Made by a program: the position numbers and the translations under genes. From NCBI RefSeq assembly GCF_014636295.1, contig NZ_BMEC01000011.1, positions 62,001-126,000 of the forward strand: 64,000 nt of DNA, read 5' to 3'. Positions 29,325-38,200 of the stretch are shown in pieces. The first letter of the stretch is position 1; each line of letters starts with the position of its first letter. The notes under the pieces were generated by a model, which was given only the letters and a program-made list of their open reading frames with translations, was not told where the DNA came from and did not search any database. The DNA is from Marivirga lumbricoides. Lineage in GTDB: Bacteria > Bacteroidota > Bacteroidia > Cytophagales > Cyclobacteriaceae.

Positions 29325-30410
29325 CTAATCCTGCAAGGAGTTGAGAAATTTGAACGGTTTAGCATCACTGTTTACCAATGCCTGCCGGCTCTGAAATTGT
29401 TGTTTAGCTTCTCTGAAAGCTTTTTGTTTATCCTTAGGGAATAAAGAGCGGAAACTGTTCAAATTAGCTATGTTATCAAAGACAAATGCTTGTCTGGAAC
29501 TACTTTTTATGCCTATCATTTCACTAATTTCTTCCCCAAGAAGATACTCCATTAGCATATCTGCTGAAAATTTAAGAGGCAATTCCTGACGGTTTACATA
29601 ATCTTGCAAGCTTTTAGCTAATACTCTACCTTCTTCTGATGGACGGAAGTTTCTTTCAGCCATTTTCTTTTCCAGAATAAAGGCCGAATGGTTATCTTTT
29701 GGCAGTAGGGCATCGTCCAGTCCCAGCAATTTTCCTATTTCATTCCAATACAAAATGAATTCTTTTGCCTTTTGGGGAGAAATGTTAAACCCCAGTTTAC
29801 GCAAGCCACGAATATTAATTAATGAAAATGACAGATTTGTGGCAGCCATGTCCTCCTGATTTACAGGTAATCCCCATGCCCTTTCCCACCGATCAGAATT
29901 TTTTAAATGATAGCGAATAGCCGCATGCATTAAGCGTACTTTTGCGATGCTGATAAAGCCTTTTCCCTCGTTCTTAAATGCTGCAGGCTCAGACACATCA
30001 AATACAAATTCTGCTGTTTCCATCAGCCTCCTTTCAGGGTTTTCAATAATTCTACGGGAAAAACTCAATACTTTGGCACCATCGGCTGCTGCATAGCAAT
30101 AAGGTAAAGAGAGCAAGCCAAGACATAACATAATTTCCGTTGTATACTCCTGAAAAAACACAGAACCCTTTTCAATAATTTTAGCATCAGGCTGGTAGGA
30201 TTTCACCTTTATAAAATATTGCTTTAGTGCTTCAGGAAACTCTTCGGGGATTGGCTGATGATTAAATTGCAATGTATTGTAAGTTTCACTCTGATGAGGA
30301 TGAAAACCAACTTTAAACAATGCTTCCACAGTTTGATCAGCCAAAGGGTCCCCTATTTGCCTGAATTTCTCTAATTGTTCGTTGGGATATTGTATCTGCT
30401 TATTTTTCAC
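29325..30410 (-). CDS. MpaB-type oxygenase family protein (DUF2236)
   Basis: The 361-residue protein matches the DUF2236/MpaB and rubber-oxygenase-like (Lcp) family of b-type haem proteins. The visible core includes 'RLMETAEFVFDV', 'KVRLMHAAIRYHLK' with the conserved Arg-x2-His helix, and 'QEDMAATNLSFSLINIRGLRKL'. Family members cleave or oxidise hydrophobic substrates such as polyisoprene or mycophenolic acid precursors; in Bacteroidota the substrate is unknown. No signal peptide is visible at the start. It is a lone gene, 157 bp upstream of the SLC13 gene. Confidence 0.8.
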   Translation of the reverse strand: MKNKQIQYPNEQLEKFRQIGDPLADQTVEALFKVGFHPHQSETYNTLQFNHQPIPEEFPEALKQYFIKVKSYQPDAKIIEKGSVFFQEYTTEIMLCLGLLSLPYCYAAADGAKVLSFSRRIIENPERRLMETAEFVFDVSEPAAFKNEGKGFISIAKVRLMHAAIRYHLKNSDRWERAWGLPVNQEDMAATNLSFSLINIRGLRKLGFNISPQKAKEFILYWNEIGKLLGLDDALLPKDNHSAFILEKKMAERNFRPSEEGRVLAKSLQDYVNRQELPLKFSADMLMEYLLGEEISEMIGIKSSSRQAFVFDNIANLNSFRSLFPKDKQKAFREAKQQFQSRQALVNSDAKPFKFLNSLQD

Positions 30411-30574
30411 AAACAGGTAACTAAGTAGAAGGAGAAATGATTTAAAAAAGTATAATTTTTTAAGCCGAGGATTCTACTTATTTCAATATATAACCAAAAT
30501 ATCTTTATAAGATATAAAAGGTTTATTTATTATAGTATCAAATATCTATTATCATGTGTTCTCAAATATTATAT

Positions 30575-30582
30575 TACTTTTG
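30575..30582 (+). promoter_or_regulatory. Putative Bacteroidota -7 promoter element
   Basis: TACTTTTG matches the Bacteroidota -7 consensus TAnnTTTG exactly and lies 18 bp before the ATG of the gene at 30600. A good TTTG-type -33 element is not obvious upstream, so this rests on one box. Confidence 0.4.
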
Positions 30583-30599
30583 AGTGTAAATAAAAAAAA

Positions 30600-31469
30600 A
30601 TGAAATTTATACTTATAATTTTTGCCTTAACATTATCATTTAACTCCATAAGCCAAAATATCTTAATTAAGAAAAATGGGGAAGAAATACCCTACAAAAA
30701 ACATAATATATATGGTAAAAATGTACAGTTAAAACTCGCTGACAAGACATCTATTATCATTCCAGCTTCTAAGATTGCAGGGACTTATTCCATTGATAAG
30801 GATTTTTTTCTATATATGAAAAGTCTACCTCTCAACGATAATTTGATTTGGCAATTTGTTGCGCAAATTAATGATGGCCCAATCAAAATTTATCAGGATG
30901 TAGAGCTGGCAAGTTTTGTAATGCACACTGGCTCGGGAACAACTAGCACCACAACTCCAAAAACTATCTACTATGTTGAAAAAGATAGTGAAATATATAA
31001 ATCTTCAAAATCTGGTATATTTAGTTCAAATAAAAAGCTAACCAACAAATTGAAGAAATTTGTTGATACCGATAGTATTGCATTAAGAAAGGTTAACTCT
31101 CATTACTTTAAGAATAGAATTGATCAGATACTAGAAATTGTCAACATCTACAATATAAATGCAATAAACAAAAAGAACAAAGCATACTCCGACTCCTCAA
31201 AAAACAATGTTATAATTCAAAGAAATAAAAGCAATCAGTCTAAAAATGATATTCAAATTAAATTAAATGATACATTAATTTCTTTAAATAATTGGGGAGA
31301 GCAAGAAGTCTTACTTTCTACTTCAGAACCATATAAGCTTTGTGTTTCCAGTGGCAATATTGAAAAGTGTACTTTGATACAAGCTTCTAAATACTATAGA
31401 AAAATATATGAAGTAGGACTCAGTAAATGGCTTGATATCAATATCGAACTATTAGTACCAAGAAAATAA
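30600..31469 (+). CDS. Hypothetical secreted protein
   Basis: The 289-residue protein begins with a signal peptide (MKFILIIFALTLSFNSISQN, cleavage probably after SISQ). The mature part starts 'ILIKKNGEEIPYKKHNIYGK', is rich in Lys, Asn and Ser, and has one cysteine pair near the end (CVSSGNIEKC). No domain is recognised; the start recalls short beta-rich N-termini of Bacteroidota periplasmic proteins. Base composition is AT-richer than the enzymes around it, which may indicate recent acquisition. It ends 1 bp from the convergent DUF2721 gene. Confidence 0.7.
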   Translation: MKFILIIFALTLSFNSISQNILIKKNGEEIPYKKHNIYGKNVQLKLADKTSIIIPASKIAGTYSIDKDFFLYMKSLPLNDNLIWQFVAQINDGPIKIYQDVELASFVMHTGSGTTSTTTPKTIYYVEKDSEIYKSSKSGIFSSNKKLTNKLKKFVDTDSIALRKVNSHYFKNRIDQILEIVNIYNINAINKKNKAYSDSSKNNVIIQRNKSNQSKNDIQIKLNDTLISLNNWGEQEVLLSTSEPYKLCVSSGNIEKCTLIQASKYYRKIYEVGLSKWLDINIELLVPRK

Positions 31470-31470
31470 T

Positions 31471-31860
31471 TTATTTCTCCATATCGCTCAGTTGTATATT
31501 CAATGCCTTTACACTGATTTGAATTTCTATAATTGAAAGTGCTAAAGAGATCATTAGTAAAACCAGTGAAAGTCCGAAAATGAGACTCCCTGCGAAATTA
31601 AACTCCTGGTAGATCACAAACATACTGAGCACACATAAAAACAGTGCAGCAATCCCCATTAATTGCATGTTTTTGATCAGTGTGAGCCTTCTTCTTAAAT
31701 TAGAAATTTGTGCTTTTGTTTTAGGAGTAGGAGCTTCTACGTATTGCGCACTCAAATTTCTGATTAATGCGGCTATTGCCAGAAACCTATTGGTATACGC
31801 TAAAAGTAACAATGAAATAGCCGGAAACAATAAAGCTGGAGTGGTTAAGGAGATTTGCAT
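31471..31860 (-). CDS. DUF2721 membrane protein
   Basis: The 129-residue protein has three hydrophobic segments (about 6-26, 67-85 and 92-113) with a conserved soluble stretch 'QISNLRRRLTLIKNMQLMG' between the first and second, the pattern of DUF2721. Role unknown; it is an integral membrane protein with a cytoplasmic charged loop. It is followed upstream by a microsatellite-like tract and the first REP palindrome of the accessory zone. Confidence 0.8.
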   Translation of the reverse strand: MQISLTTPALLFPAISLLLLAYTNRFLAIAALIRNLSAQYVEAPTPKTKAQISNLRRRLTLIKNMQLMGIAALFLCVLSMFVIYQEFNFAGSLIFGLSLVLLMISLALSIIEIQISVKALNIQLSDMEK

Positions 31861-31873
31861 ATTATGAGTACAA

Positions 31874-31930
31874 AGTATAGAGTATAGAGTATTGAGATAT
31901 AAGACTTAAGATTAAAGATTAAAGATAAAG
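31874..31930. repeat. Short tandem-repeat tract
   Basis: Imperfect repeats of AGTATAG (31874-31895) and of AAGATTA/AAGATAA (31908-31930) fill the gap upstream of the DUF2721 gene. A similar degenerate tract (CTTTATC... ATTCTAGTATCT type) lies at about 35120-35165 on the far side of the first RAYT array. Confidence 0.6.
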
Positions 31931-32004
31931 AAAATTGGGATTACTAATAAGCTCCCCTCAGATTTTGAAATGGACTATAAAGGAGGTTGATGAAGATTGA
32001 GAAG

Positions 32005-32025
32005 AGGTCTGTGAGCCACAGACCT
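32005..32025 (+). repeat. REP1 palindrome, copy A
   Basis: Arms AGGTCTGTG and CACAGACCT form a perfect 9-bp stem around loop AGC. The preceding bases TTGAGAAG are the same as in the RAYT1 leader copies. It lies 10 bp beyond the stop of the 468-residue membrane protein gene and is inverted relative to copy B on the other side of that gene. Confidence 0.9.
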
Positions 32026-32035
32026 AGGTGTATAA

Positions 32036-33442
32036 TCAACTAAACTTTCTAGTTGCCTTAATAAAATAATAGATAAAATAGGAATTAATAATTCTACTAA
32101 AAAAATCTAGTACTAATATCCATCCGTTTCCTTCAGTAGGTAATTTATGCAAGGGGTTTAGCAGATAGAAATACTGCCCAAATGAAATTCCTATACCATC
32201 AAAATTTTTCCAAGGCCAGACAAATACCAAATCATTGTATCCAATAAGAATGAAAAGAGTGAATATAAGAATGTGTACAGAAAATAGCCATATTACAGGG
32301 CGGACATAACTTAATCCAAAATCGCTAAACCATTTATTAGTTCTTAATAAAAGTATATCCCAACAGTCTAAATTTTTATCAAGCAATGAAACTTTTAGAT
32401 TCGTCTTCATTTCATGATTATAGAATTTCAAAGAAGATAATTTATCACCACTTTTCTCAGATAATAATTTTAGTTGGCGGTATTGTTCGGAAAGTGATCT
32501 AAGTAATAAAGTACCGTATATTTTATCCTTTCCTAGAAGCTGATAATTAGGATATAATAAATAATTCTCAGGCCAAAGAATATTGAAAAAATATGCGGTT
32601 GTAATTATTGAATCTTTGAAGCTAAGTTTCGAATCTGTAAAATCAATATATGAAAGTACAAATCCATCCAAATTCTGTTTAGTAAAATCGCAGTCACCTT
32701 TGAAGTTTAACTCCATTAAAAATTTTGAATTAGAAAAAGTTATTTCTTGGAAAGTAAACAAATTAGAAAAATTAACTCCAGAAATTAAAAGGTTATCACC
32801 AGTTACATTTATAAATCTAAAGAATTCAATAGACAATCCGTTTATGATTTCTAATTGTAAAAATCTAGAATATTCTATTTTTAATTCCTTATAATTCCCT
32901 CCTGATAGTTTAAAATAATCTACTCTTGATTTGATTATAGAGAAATTACTGCTATAACTTATAGGTTGATCTATTTGAATGTTAAGAAAAGATGATCGTT
33001 TCATTTCAAAATTATCTAAGCCACATGATTTCATCAGAAAATCACCAGTATTTTGGCAATGATTAATATATGCATGCATAAATTTTGTCTTCGTAGCTTT
33101 GAAATTAAAACCTTCTCCGCAATTCATTAAAGAAATCTTTTTGATCGGCTGACATTCTCTAATAGAAATGCTTGATTTTTGTGTGCCATTAATTATTATC
33201 TCATTACCAAATGTGCATGTTTTAAGATTTACAAATTCAACTGAATCTTCTTCTTTTAAATCAATATATAAAGACTCAAACTCACATTCGAGAAAATTTA
33301 AATCAAGTGGAGATTTTCTGTTGATTATAGAATTTCTATCTAACCAAATATCTCCACGAAATTCTATATTTTCAAACTTTTCCTGGCCTTGAGTTATTAA
33401 CTTGCTCAACTCTTTGAGATTTAACTTCTGCTTTTTATCCAT
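32036..33442 (-). CDS. Pentapeptide-like beta-helix protein with C-terminal two-TM channel-like domain
   Basis: The 468-residue protein has an N-terminal 290 residues of irregular pentapeptide-like repeats (recurring F/L every fifth position, for example 'FRFINVTGDNLLISGVNF' and 'DLDGF'-type turns), a linker 'LSEQYRQLKLLSEKSGDKL' plus 'SLKFYNHEMKTNLKV', then two membrane helices (about 388-405 and 445-462). Pentapeptide plus 'YRqLK...gd...as.FyyhEM' plus 2TM is a known bacterial arrangement often annotated as ion-channel-like. The TVGYG filter is absent; the loop between helices reads 'YFYLLNPLHKLP'. The gene is AT-rich, isolated, and bracketed by inverted REP1 palindromes, so it may be an accessory or transferred gene. 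Function unknown. Confidence 0.7.
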   Translation of the reverse strand: MDKKQKLNLKELSKLITQGQEKFENIEFRGDIWLDRNSIINRKSPLDLNFLECEFESLYIDLKEEDSVEFVNLKTCTFGNEIIINGTQKSSISIRECQPIKKISLMNCGEGFNFKATKTKFMHAYINHCQNTGDFLMKSCGLDNFEMKRSSFLNIQIDQPISYSSNFSIIKSRVDYFKLSGGNYKELKIEYSRFLQLEIINGLSIEFFRFINVTGDNLLISGVNFSNLFTFQEITFSNSKFLMELNFKGDCDFTKQNLDGFVLSYIDFTDSKLSFKDSIITTAYFFNILWPENYLLYPNYQLLGKDKIYGTLLLRSLSEQYRQLKLLSEKSGDKLSSLKFYNHEMKTNLKVSLLDKNLDCWDILLLRTNKWFSDFGLSYVRPVIWLFSVHILIFTLFILIGYNDLVFVWPWKNFDGIGISFGQYFYLLNPLHKLPTEGNGWILVLDFFSRIINSYFIYYFIKATRKFS

Positions 33443-33586
33443 TTTGAGCTTATTTTAAATATGTGAATTTAATTTAACTAAAATCGAAAACATATAAGCT
33501 ATCAAAATTTGAAAAGAATTATCAGTCTAAATGACTGTAGAAAAATCAAAAAAGTACCAATGACATCCCAACTGCTTACCCACCCA

Positions 33587-33607
33587 AGGTCTGTGGCTCA
33601 CAGACCT
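33587..33607 (-). repeat. REP1 palindrome, copy B (inverted)
   Basis: The same 9-bp stem as copy A, read with loop GCT on the plus strand (so inverted), extended to 10 bp by flanking A/T. It lies 13 bp beyond the RAYT1 stop codon and therefore marks the 3' end of the RAYT1 unit. Confidence 0.9.
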
Positions 33608-33620
33608 TAATCTGCACCGG

Positions 33621-34181
33621 TTAGAAAACTTTTCTATAATCCGTTAACATATTAAAATCATCGATACCTGTTTCATAAAATTTAGCAGATGACCACTTAT
33701 AATCTTCAGGAAAAGAAGCTAAATTCCACTTATCTTGTAGAGGATTGAGATGAATGTACTCTATTTTCTGCTCCACTTTAAATTTACTATCCATTAATAT
33801 TGCTAATGGGTCACGTTGCCATATTCTAAATTGTCTCTCCTTTTCTTTAACCTGAAAATATGGTAAAACTTTATGGTGATTTTCTTTCAAGTCCTTTATT
33901 ATTAAATGGGCCGTTACTTTATTGAAGCTGGCATGAGGCATTTCTTTTCCATTTAACTTGTTCAATCGCCATACTAAGTGGATGTGATTAGGCATTATAA
34001 CAAATGAATAAAGAGTAATTAATCCTTTATCAACCAATTGCTTCAGGCTATCTGTAATAATTTGCTTATACTTATCACGTGCCAAAAGCTTCTTCCAGTC
34101 TTTAATGGTGCAGGTCCAAAAATATATCTCACCAAGGCTCATGCGAGAATTTCGAGGTTTGGTGAATAGATTGTTAGACAT
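33621..34181 (-). CDS. REP-associated tyrosine transposase (RAYT1), Y1-transposase/HUH family
   Basis: The protein (186 residues from the Met of MSNNLFTKPRNSRM) belongs to the IS200-like Y1 transposases of RAYT type, single-strand DNA nucleases that recognise REP hairpins. The HUH motif is in FVIMPNHIHLVWRL (about residue 66), and the catalytic Tyr is in EYIHLNPLQDKW (about 147). 'FWTCTIKDWKKLLARDKY' and 'WSSAKFYETGIDDF' are family hallmarks. A longer frame would begin at 34262 but its first codons simply translate the REP palindrome (GLWLTDL), so the internal Met is preferred. The leader has a promoter-like TATATTTA on the minus strand. The enzyme looks intact. Confidence 0.9.
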   Translation of the reverse strand: MSNNLFTKPRNSRMSLGEIYFWTCTIKDWKKLLARDKYKQIITDSLKQLVDKGLITLYSFVIMPNHIHLVWRLNKLNGKEMPHASFNKVTAHLIIKDLKENHHKVLPYFQVKEKERQFRIWQRDPLAILMDSKFKVEQKIEYIHLNPLQDKWNLASFPEDYKWSSAKFYETGIDDFNMLTDYRKVF

Positions 34182-34230
34182 AGGTAATAACTGGTTGAAC
34201 TGATAAATATAGTAAAATTTGCTTGAGAAG

Positions 34231-34251
34231 AGGTCTGTGAGCCACAGACCT
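34231..34251 (+). repeat. REP1 palindrome, copy C
   Basis: A perfect 9-bp stem with AGC loop, 50 bp upstream of the RAYT1 start. It is preceded by GAGAAG and followed by CGGGTAAA. Confidence 0.92.
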
Positions 34252-34255
34252 CGGG

Positions 34256-34440
34256 TAAACAAATGAATAAAGAGTAATTAATTCTTTATCAACCATTTGC
34301 TTCAGGCTATCTGTAATAATTTGCTTATACTTATCAGGTGCTAAAACCTTCTTCCAGTCTTTAATGGTGCAGGTCCAAAAATATATCTCACCAAGGCTCA
34401 TGCGAGAATTTCGGGGTTTGGTGAATAGATTATTAGACAT
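34256..34440 (-). pseudogene. Truncated RAYT1 5' copy 2
   Basis: This copy keeps the RAYT1 leader, start codon and about 60 codons (to '...ITLYSFV') and is then joined to palindrome C. It ends about 4 nt before the codons for MPNHIH, so the HUH motif and catalytic Tyr are missing. A few substitutions (KKVLAPDK instead of KKLLARDK) separate it from the complete gene. The frame stays open into the palindrome, where further codons are not RAYT sequence. Confidence 0.85.
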
Positions 34441-34489
34441 AGGTAATAATTGGTTGAACTGATAAATATAGTAAAATTTGCTTGAGAAG

Positions 34490-34510
34490 AGGTCTGTGAG
34501 CCACAGACCT
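34490..34510 (+). repeat. REP1 palindrome, copy D
   Basis: Identical 9-bp stem and AGC loop, preceded by GAGAAG and followed by CGGGTAAA; it sits at the 5' end of truncated copy 2. Confidence 0.92.
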
Positions 34511-34544
34511 CGGGTAAAAAAGGCTTGTTGAGGAAGCCTAATAA

Positions 34545-34565
34545 GAAGTCTACAAGCCACAGCCT
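34545..34565 (+). repeat. Degenerate REP1 palindrome, copy E
   Basis: The sequence AGTCTACAAGCCACAG keeps the loop side and right arm but has several changes in the left arm, so the stem is broken. It is followed by the same TGGGTAAAC tail as the intact copies, showing it was once a full unit end. A small unrelated inverted repeat (AGGCTT...AAGCCT) precedes it. Confidence 0.65.
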
Positions 34566-34568
34566 TGG

Positions 34569-34755
34569 GTAAACAAATGAATAAAGAGTAATTAATTCTT
34601 TATTAACCAATTGCTTCAGGCTATCTGTAATAATTTGCTTATACTTATCACGTGCTAAAAGCTTCTTCCAGTCTTTAATAGTGCAGGTCCAAAAATCATA
34701 TCTCACCAAGGCCCATGCGAGAATTTCGGGGTTTGGTGAATAGATTGTTAGACAT
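34569..34755 (-). pseudogene. Truncated RAYT1 5' copy 3 (frameshifted)
   Basis: The third copy of the RAYT1 leader and first 60 codons has the same 3' break as copy 2. A one-base insertion near 34697 shifts the frame inside 'YFWTCTI', so this copy cannot make the RAYT N-terminal peptide from its own ATG. It lacks the HUH motif. Confidence 0.85.
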
Positions 34756-34804
34756 AGGTAATAACTGGTTGAACTGATAAATATAGTAAAATTTGCTTGA
34801 GAAG

Positions 34805-34825
34805 AGGTCTGTGAGCCACAGACCT
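34805..34825 (+). repeat. REP1 palindrome, copy F
   Basis: Identical 9-bp stem and AGC loop; preceded by GAGAAG and followed by TGGGTAAA. Confidence 0.92.
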
Positions 34826-34835
34826 TGGGTAAAAG

Positions 34836-35003
34836 AGTAATTAATTCTTTATTGACCAATTGCTTCAGGCTATCTGTAATAATTTGCTTATACTTATCAC
34901 GTGCTAAAAGCTTCTTCCAGTCTTTAATAGTGCAGGTCCAAAAATATATCTCACCAAGGCTCATGCGAGAATTTCGGGGTTTGGTGAATAGATTATTAGA
35001 CAT
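34836..35003 (-). pseudogene. Truncated RAYT1 5' copy 4
   Basis: The fourth copy of the leader and 5' coding part. Its break is about 12 bp shorter than in copies 2 and 3, at a TAAA/AAAGAG junction. The start codon and about 55 codons are in frame. As in the other copies the HUH motif is missing. Confidence 0.85.
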
Positions 35004-35052
35004 AGGTAATAATTGGTTGAACTGATAAATATAGTAAAATTTGCTTGAGAAG

Positions 35053-35073
35053 AGGTCTGTGAGCCACAGACCT
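35053..35073 (+). repeat. REP1 palindrome, copy G
   Basis: The last intact 9-bp stem with AGC loop in the array, followed by TGGGTAAAAG and then the icmF terminator. Confidence 0.92.
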
Positions 35074-35091
35074 TGGGTAAAAGATAACAAA

Positions 35092-35113
35092 AAAGGAGCC
35101 TCCCAGCTCCTTT
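35092..35113 (-). terminator. Rho-independent terminator of icmF
   Basis: On the minus strand an 8-bp stem (AAAGGAGC with GCTCCTTT) around a 6-nt loop is followed by a T-run. It lies about 110 bp beyond the icmF stop, between icmF and the RAYT1 array. Confidence 0.8.
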
Positions 35114-35166
35114 CTTCTTTACTCTTTATCTAAAATCTATGTTCTAGATTCTAGTATCTTCAAATT

Positions 35167-35251
35167 ACATGTTTCGTCTGTATTGGCCTCCTATCAGCCA
35201 TTAGTCGGATCTTCGGCCAATCCTTCACATGTTTCGTCTGTATTGGCCTCC
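35167..35251 (-). repeat. Duplicated 3' end of icmF
   Basis: An exact 25-bp direct repeat occupies 35167-35191 and 35227-35251. The second is the real end of icmF (GGQYRRNM and TGA); the first reproduces the same last codons followed by TAA, 60 bp downstream. The 35-bp spacer contains GGCCAAT, which can pair with ATTGGCC in either copy. Confidence 0.85.
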
Positions 35252-38200
35252 GACCTCAAACAGCGCACTTGTTATCTGCCCTAGTGAGCAATATTTAGTG
35301 GCTTCCATTAGCTCTGCAAACATATTTTCATTTCTAATAGCTGCTTTCTGGATGCTGTCGATATGCGCTTTGGCCTCATTCTCAAATCGTCCGTTAAGTA
35401 GGTTAAGCGTTTCAATCTGGTATTCTTTCTCTTCCGTTGTTGCCCTGATGACCTCTCCCGGTGTTACAGTAGGCGATCCTTTAGAGTTCAAGAAAGTATT
35501 TACTCCAATAATTGGATATTCGCCTGTATGCTTTAAGGTTTCATAATACAAGCTTTCTTCCTGGATTTTACCACGCTGATACATGGTTTCCATAGCGCCC
35601 AATACTCCACCTCTTTCTGTAATTCTATCAAACTCTTTCAGCACGGCCTCTTCTACTAACTCGGTCAGTTCTTCAATAATAAATGAGCCCTGAATTGGAT
35701 TCTCGTTTTTGGCTAAGCCTAACTCCTTATTAATGATTAACTGAATAGCCATTGCCCTCCTTACTGAATTCTCAGTGGGTGTAGTAATGGCTTCGTCATA
35801 AGCATTGGTGTGCAGAGAGTTACAGTTATCATAAATAGCATATAAAGCCTGTAAAGTGGTTCTGATATCGTTGAAATCAATCTCCTGTGCGTGTAAAGAG
35901 CGACCAGAAGTTTGGATATGGTACTTCATCATCTGGGCACGTGCATTAGCTCCATACTTTTGCTTCATGGCTTTCGCCCAGATTTTTCTGGCTACACGGC
36001 CAATTACAGCATATTCGGGATCTACTCCATTACTGAAGAAGAAGGAAAGGTTAGGACCAAATTCATTGATGTCCATTCCTCTGCTGAGGTAATATTCCAC
36101 ATAAGTGAATCCGTTGGCTAAGGTAAATGCTAGCTGTGTAATTGGGTTGGCTCCTGCCTCAGCAATATGGTAACCGGAAATAGAAACAGAGTAGAAATTT
36201 CTCACCTTTTCAGTAATGAAATACTCCTGTACATCTCCCATCAATCGCAAGGCAAATTCCGTGGAGAAAATACAAGTGTTTTGCGCCTGATCTTCTTTTA
36301 GAATATCCGCCTGCACCGTTCCACGCACAGTAGCCAAAGTATCCGCTTTAATTTTTTCATAAACGTCCTTAGGAAGTACTTTATCTCCGGTAATCCCCAG
36401 TAACATCAAACCTAAACCATCATGACCTTCCGGCAAATCACCTCTGTAGGCTGGTCTGTTACCCTTTTCAGCGAAAATCTTTTCTATTTTCTGATTTATC
36501 TCATCTTCCAGTCCGTTTTCTCTGATGTATTTTTCACACTGCTGATCAATAGCGGCATTCATAAAGAAGCCTAACAGCATAGGAGCAGGACCATTAATTG
36601 TCATAGAAACAGACGTCATAGCACTAGCCAGATCAAAGCCTGAATACAGTTTTTTGGCATCATCCAGGCAGCAAATACTTACACCGGAATTACCGATTTT
36701 ACCGTAAATATCAGGTCTGTAATCAGGATCATTACCATACAATGTAACAGAATCGAAAGCTGTAGAAAGCCTTTTGGCCGGCATGTCCTTGCTAAGGTAA
36801 TGAAATCTTTTATTGGTTCTCTCCGGCCCACCTTCTCCAGCAAACATTCGGGTAGGGTCCTCTCCTTCCCTTTTAAAAGGATAGATTCCTGCAGCATAAG
36901 GGAATTCTCCCGGAACATTTTCCTGTAAGCTCCATCTTAATAAATCTCCCCAACTTCTGTACTTAGGCAAGGAAACTTTGGGAATCTGTGTATGGGAAAG
37001 AGATTCAGTGTGCGTATCAATTTTGATTTCTTTATCCCTTACTTTAAAGGTGTACACTGCTTCTGTATATTTTTTTACTTTTTCATCCCACTCTTCTATC
37101 AAAAGCTTATTTTTAGGATCGAAATTCAGTTCTTCTTTGGCATAAGCTTCTTCCAAACCTTTTATCAATCGGTCTTTGTCTTCAATGGAAGATTCTTTCA
37201 ATGTATTGATGGATTTCCGATAACCATACAGCTTATCTGCCACTTCTGCCTGTTGTGCCACCCACTCATCATAACCACGGTTATTCTCTGAAATTTCAGA
37301 AAGGTAACGGGTTCTGTTAGGCGGGATAATAAACACTTTTTCAGACATCTCATCAGTAATCTCAAAATTAGATTTCAGATCAGCCCCTGATTTTTCTACT
37401 ACTTTATCAATAAGAGATTTGTATAATGCATTAGTACCCGGATCGTTAAACTGAGAGGCGATAGTACCGAAAACCGGCATGTCATCCACCTTGGCTTCCC
37501 ATAATCCATGGTTACGCTGGTACTGCTTTTTCACATCGCGTAAAGCATCCAATGCTCCGCGCTTGTCAAATTTATTGAGCGCGATGATGTCGGCAAAATC
37601 CAACATATCGATTTTCTCCAGTTGTGTGGCAGCCCCATATTCAGGAGTCATTACATACAACGAGGCATCAGAATAATCTAAAATTTGCGTATCTGACTGG
37701 CCTATTCCTGAGGTTTCTAATATAATTAAGTCGAATTTAGCGGCTTTCAGGATACTAACTGCATCTTTTACGTATTTGGAGATAGATAAATTGCTTTGGC
37801 GTGTTGCTAATGAACGCATGTAAACCCGCTCATTATTGATGGCATTCATTCTGATTCTGTCTCCTAAAAGAGCACCACCGGTTTTCCTCTTAGATGGATC
37901 CACAGAAATAATTCCAATTTTCTTGTCTTTAAAATCAATCAAAAACCTTCTTACCAATTCATCCACTAAGGAAGATTTTCCCGCCCCACCGGTTCCTGTA
38001 ATTCCTAAAACTGGTATTTTAATTTTCTCTACTTTCTCACGAATAGCTTTGAGCTCTACATTTCCATCTTCAGGGAAATTTTCAGCTGCTGATATTAATC
38101 TGGCAATAGATTTCACATCCTGCTGATCAATATGCCCTACTTCTCCATTGAGATTATTACCTAATGGATAATCACTTTGCTTTACCAAATCATTGATCAT

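Larger units (their letters stand above)
33587..34251 (-). mobile_element. RAYT1 unit: transposase bracketed by inverted REP1 palindromes
   Basis: A 665-bp unit consisting of inverted palindrome B, the complete RAYT1 gene, a 49-bp leader and palindrome C. This resembles the hairpin-ended layout of IS200/IS605 elements, although RAYTs are normally thought not to move themselves. The leader and 5' part of the gene are repeated three more times beyond palindrome C. Confidence 0.75.

Noticed and set aside
34231-35073. Possible CRISPR-like or DGR-like array
   Set aside because: The repeated unit is about 250 bp and contains coding sequence of a transposase; there are no short spacers between short repeats, no cas genes, and no reverse transcriptase or variable region.
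34174-35090. Two overlapping frames of 128 and 230 codons that run through several RAYT copies
   Set aside because: They are read through REP palindromes and join out-of-order RAYT pieces, repeating GLWLTDLFSSKF for each palindrome. They are products of the tandem repeats rather than real fused genes.
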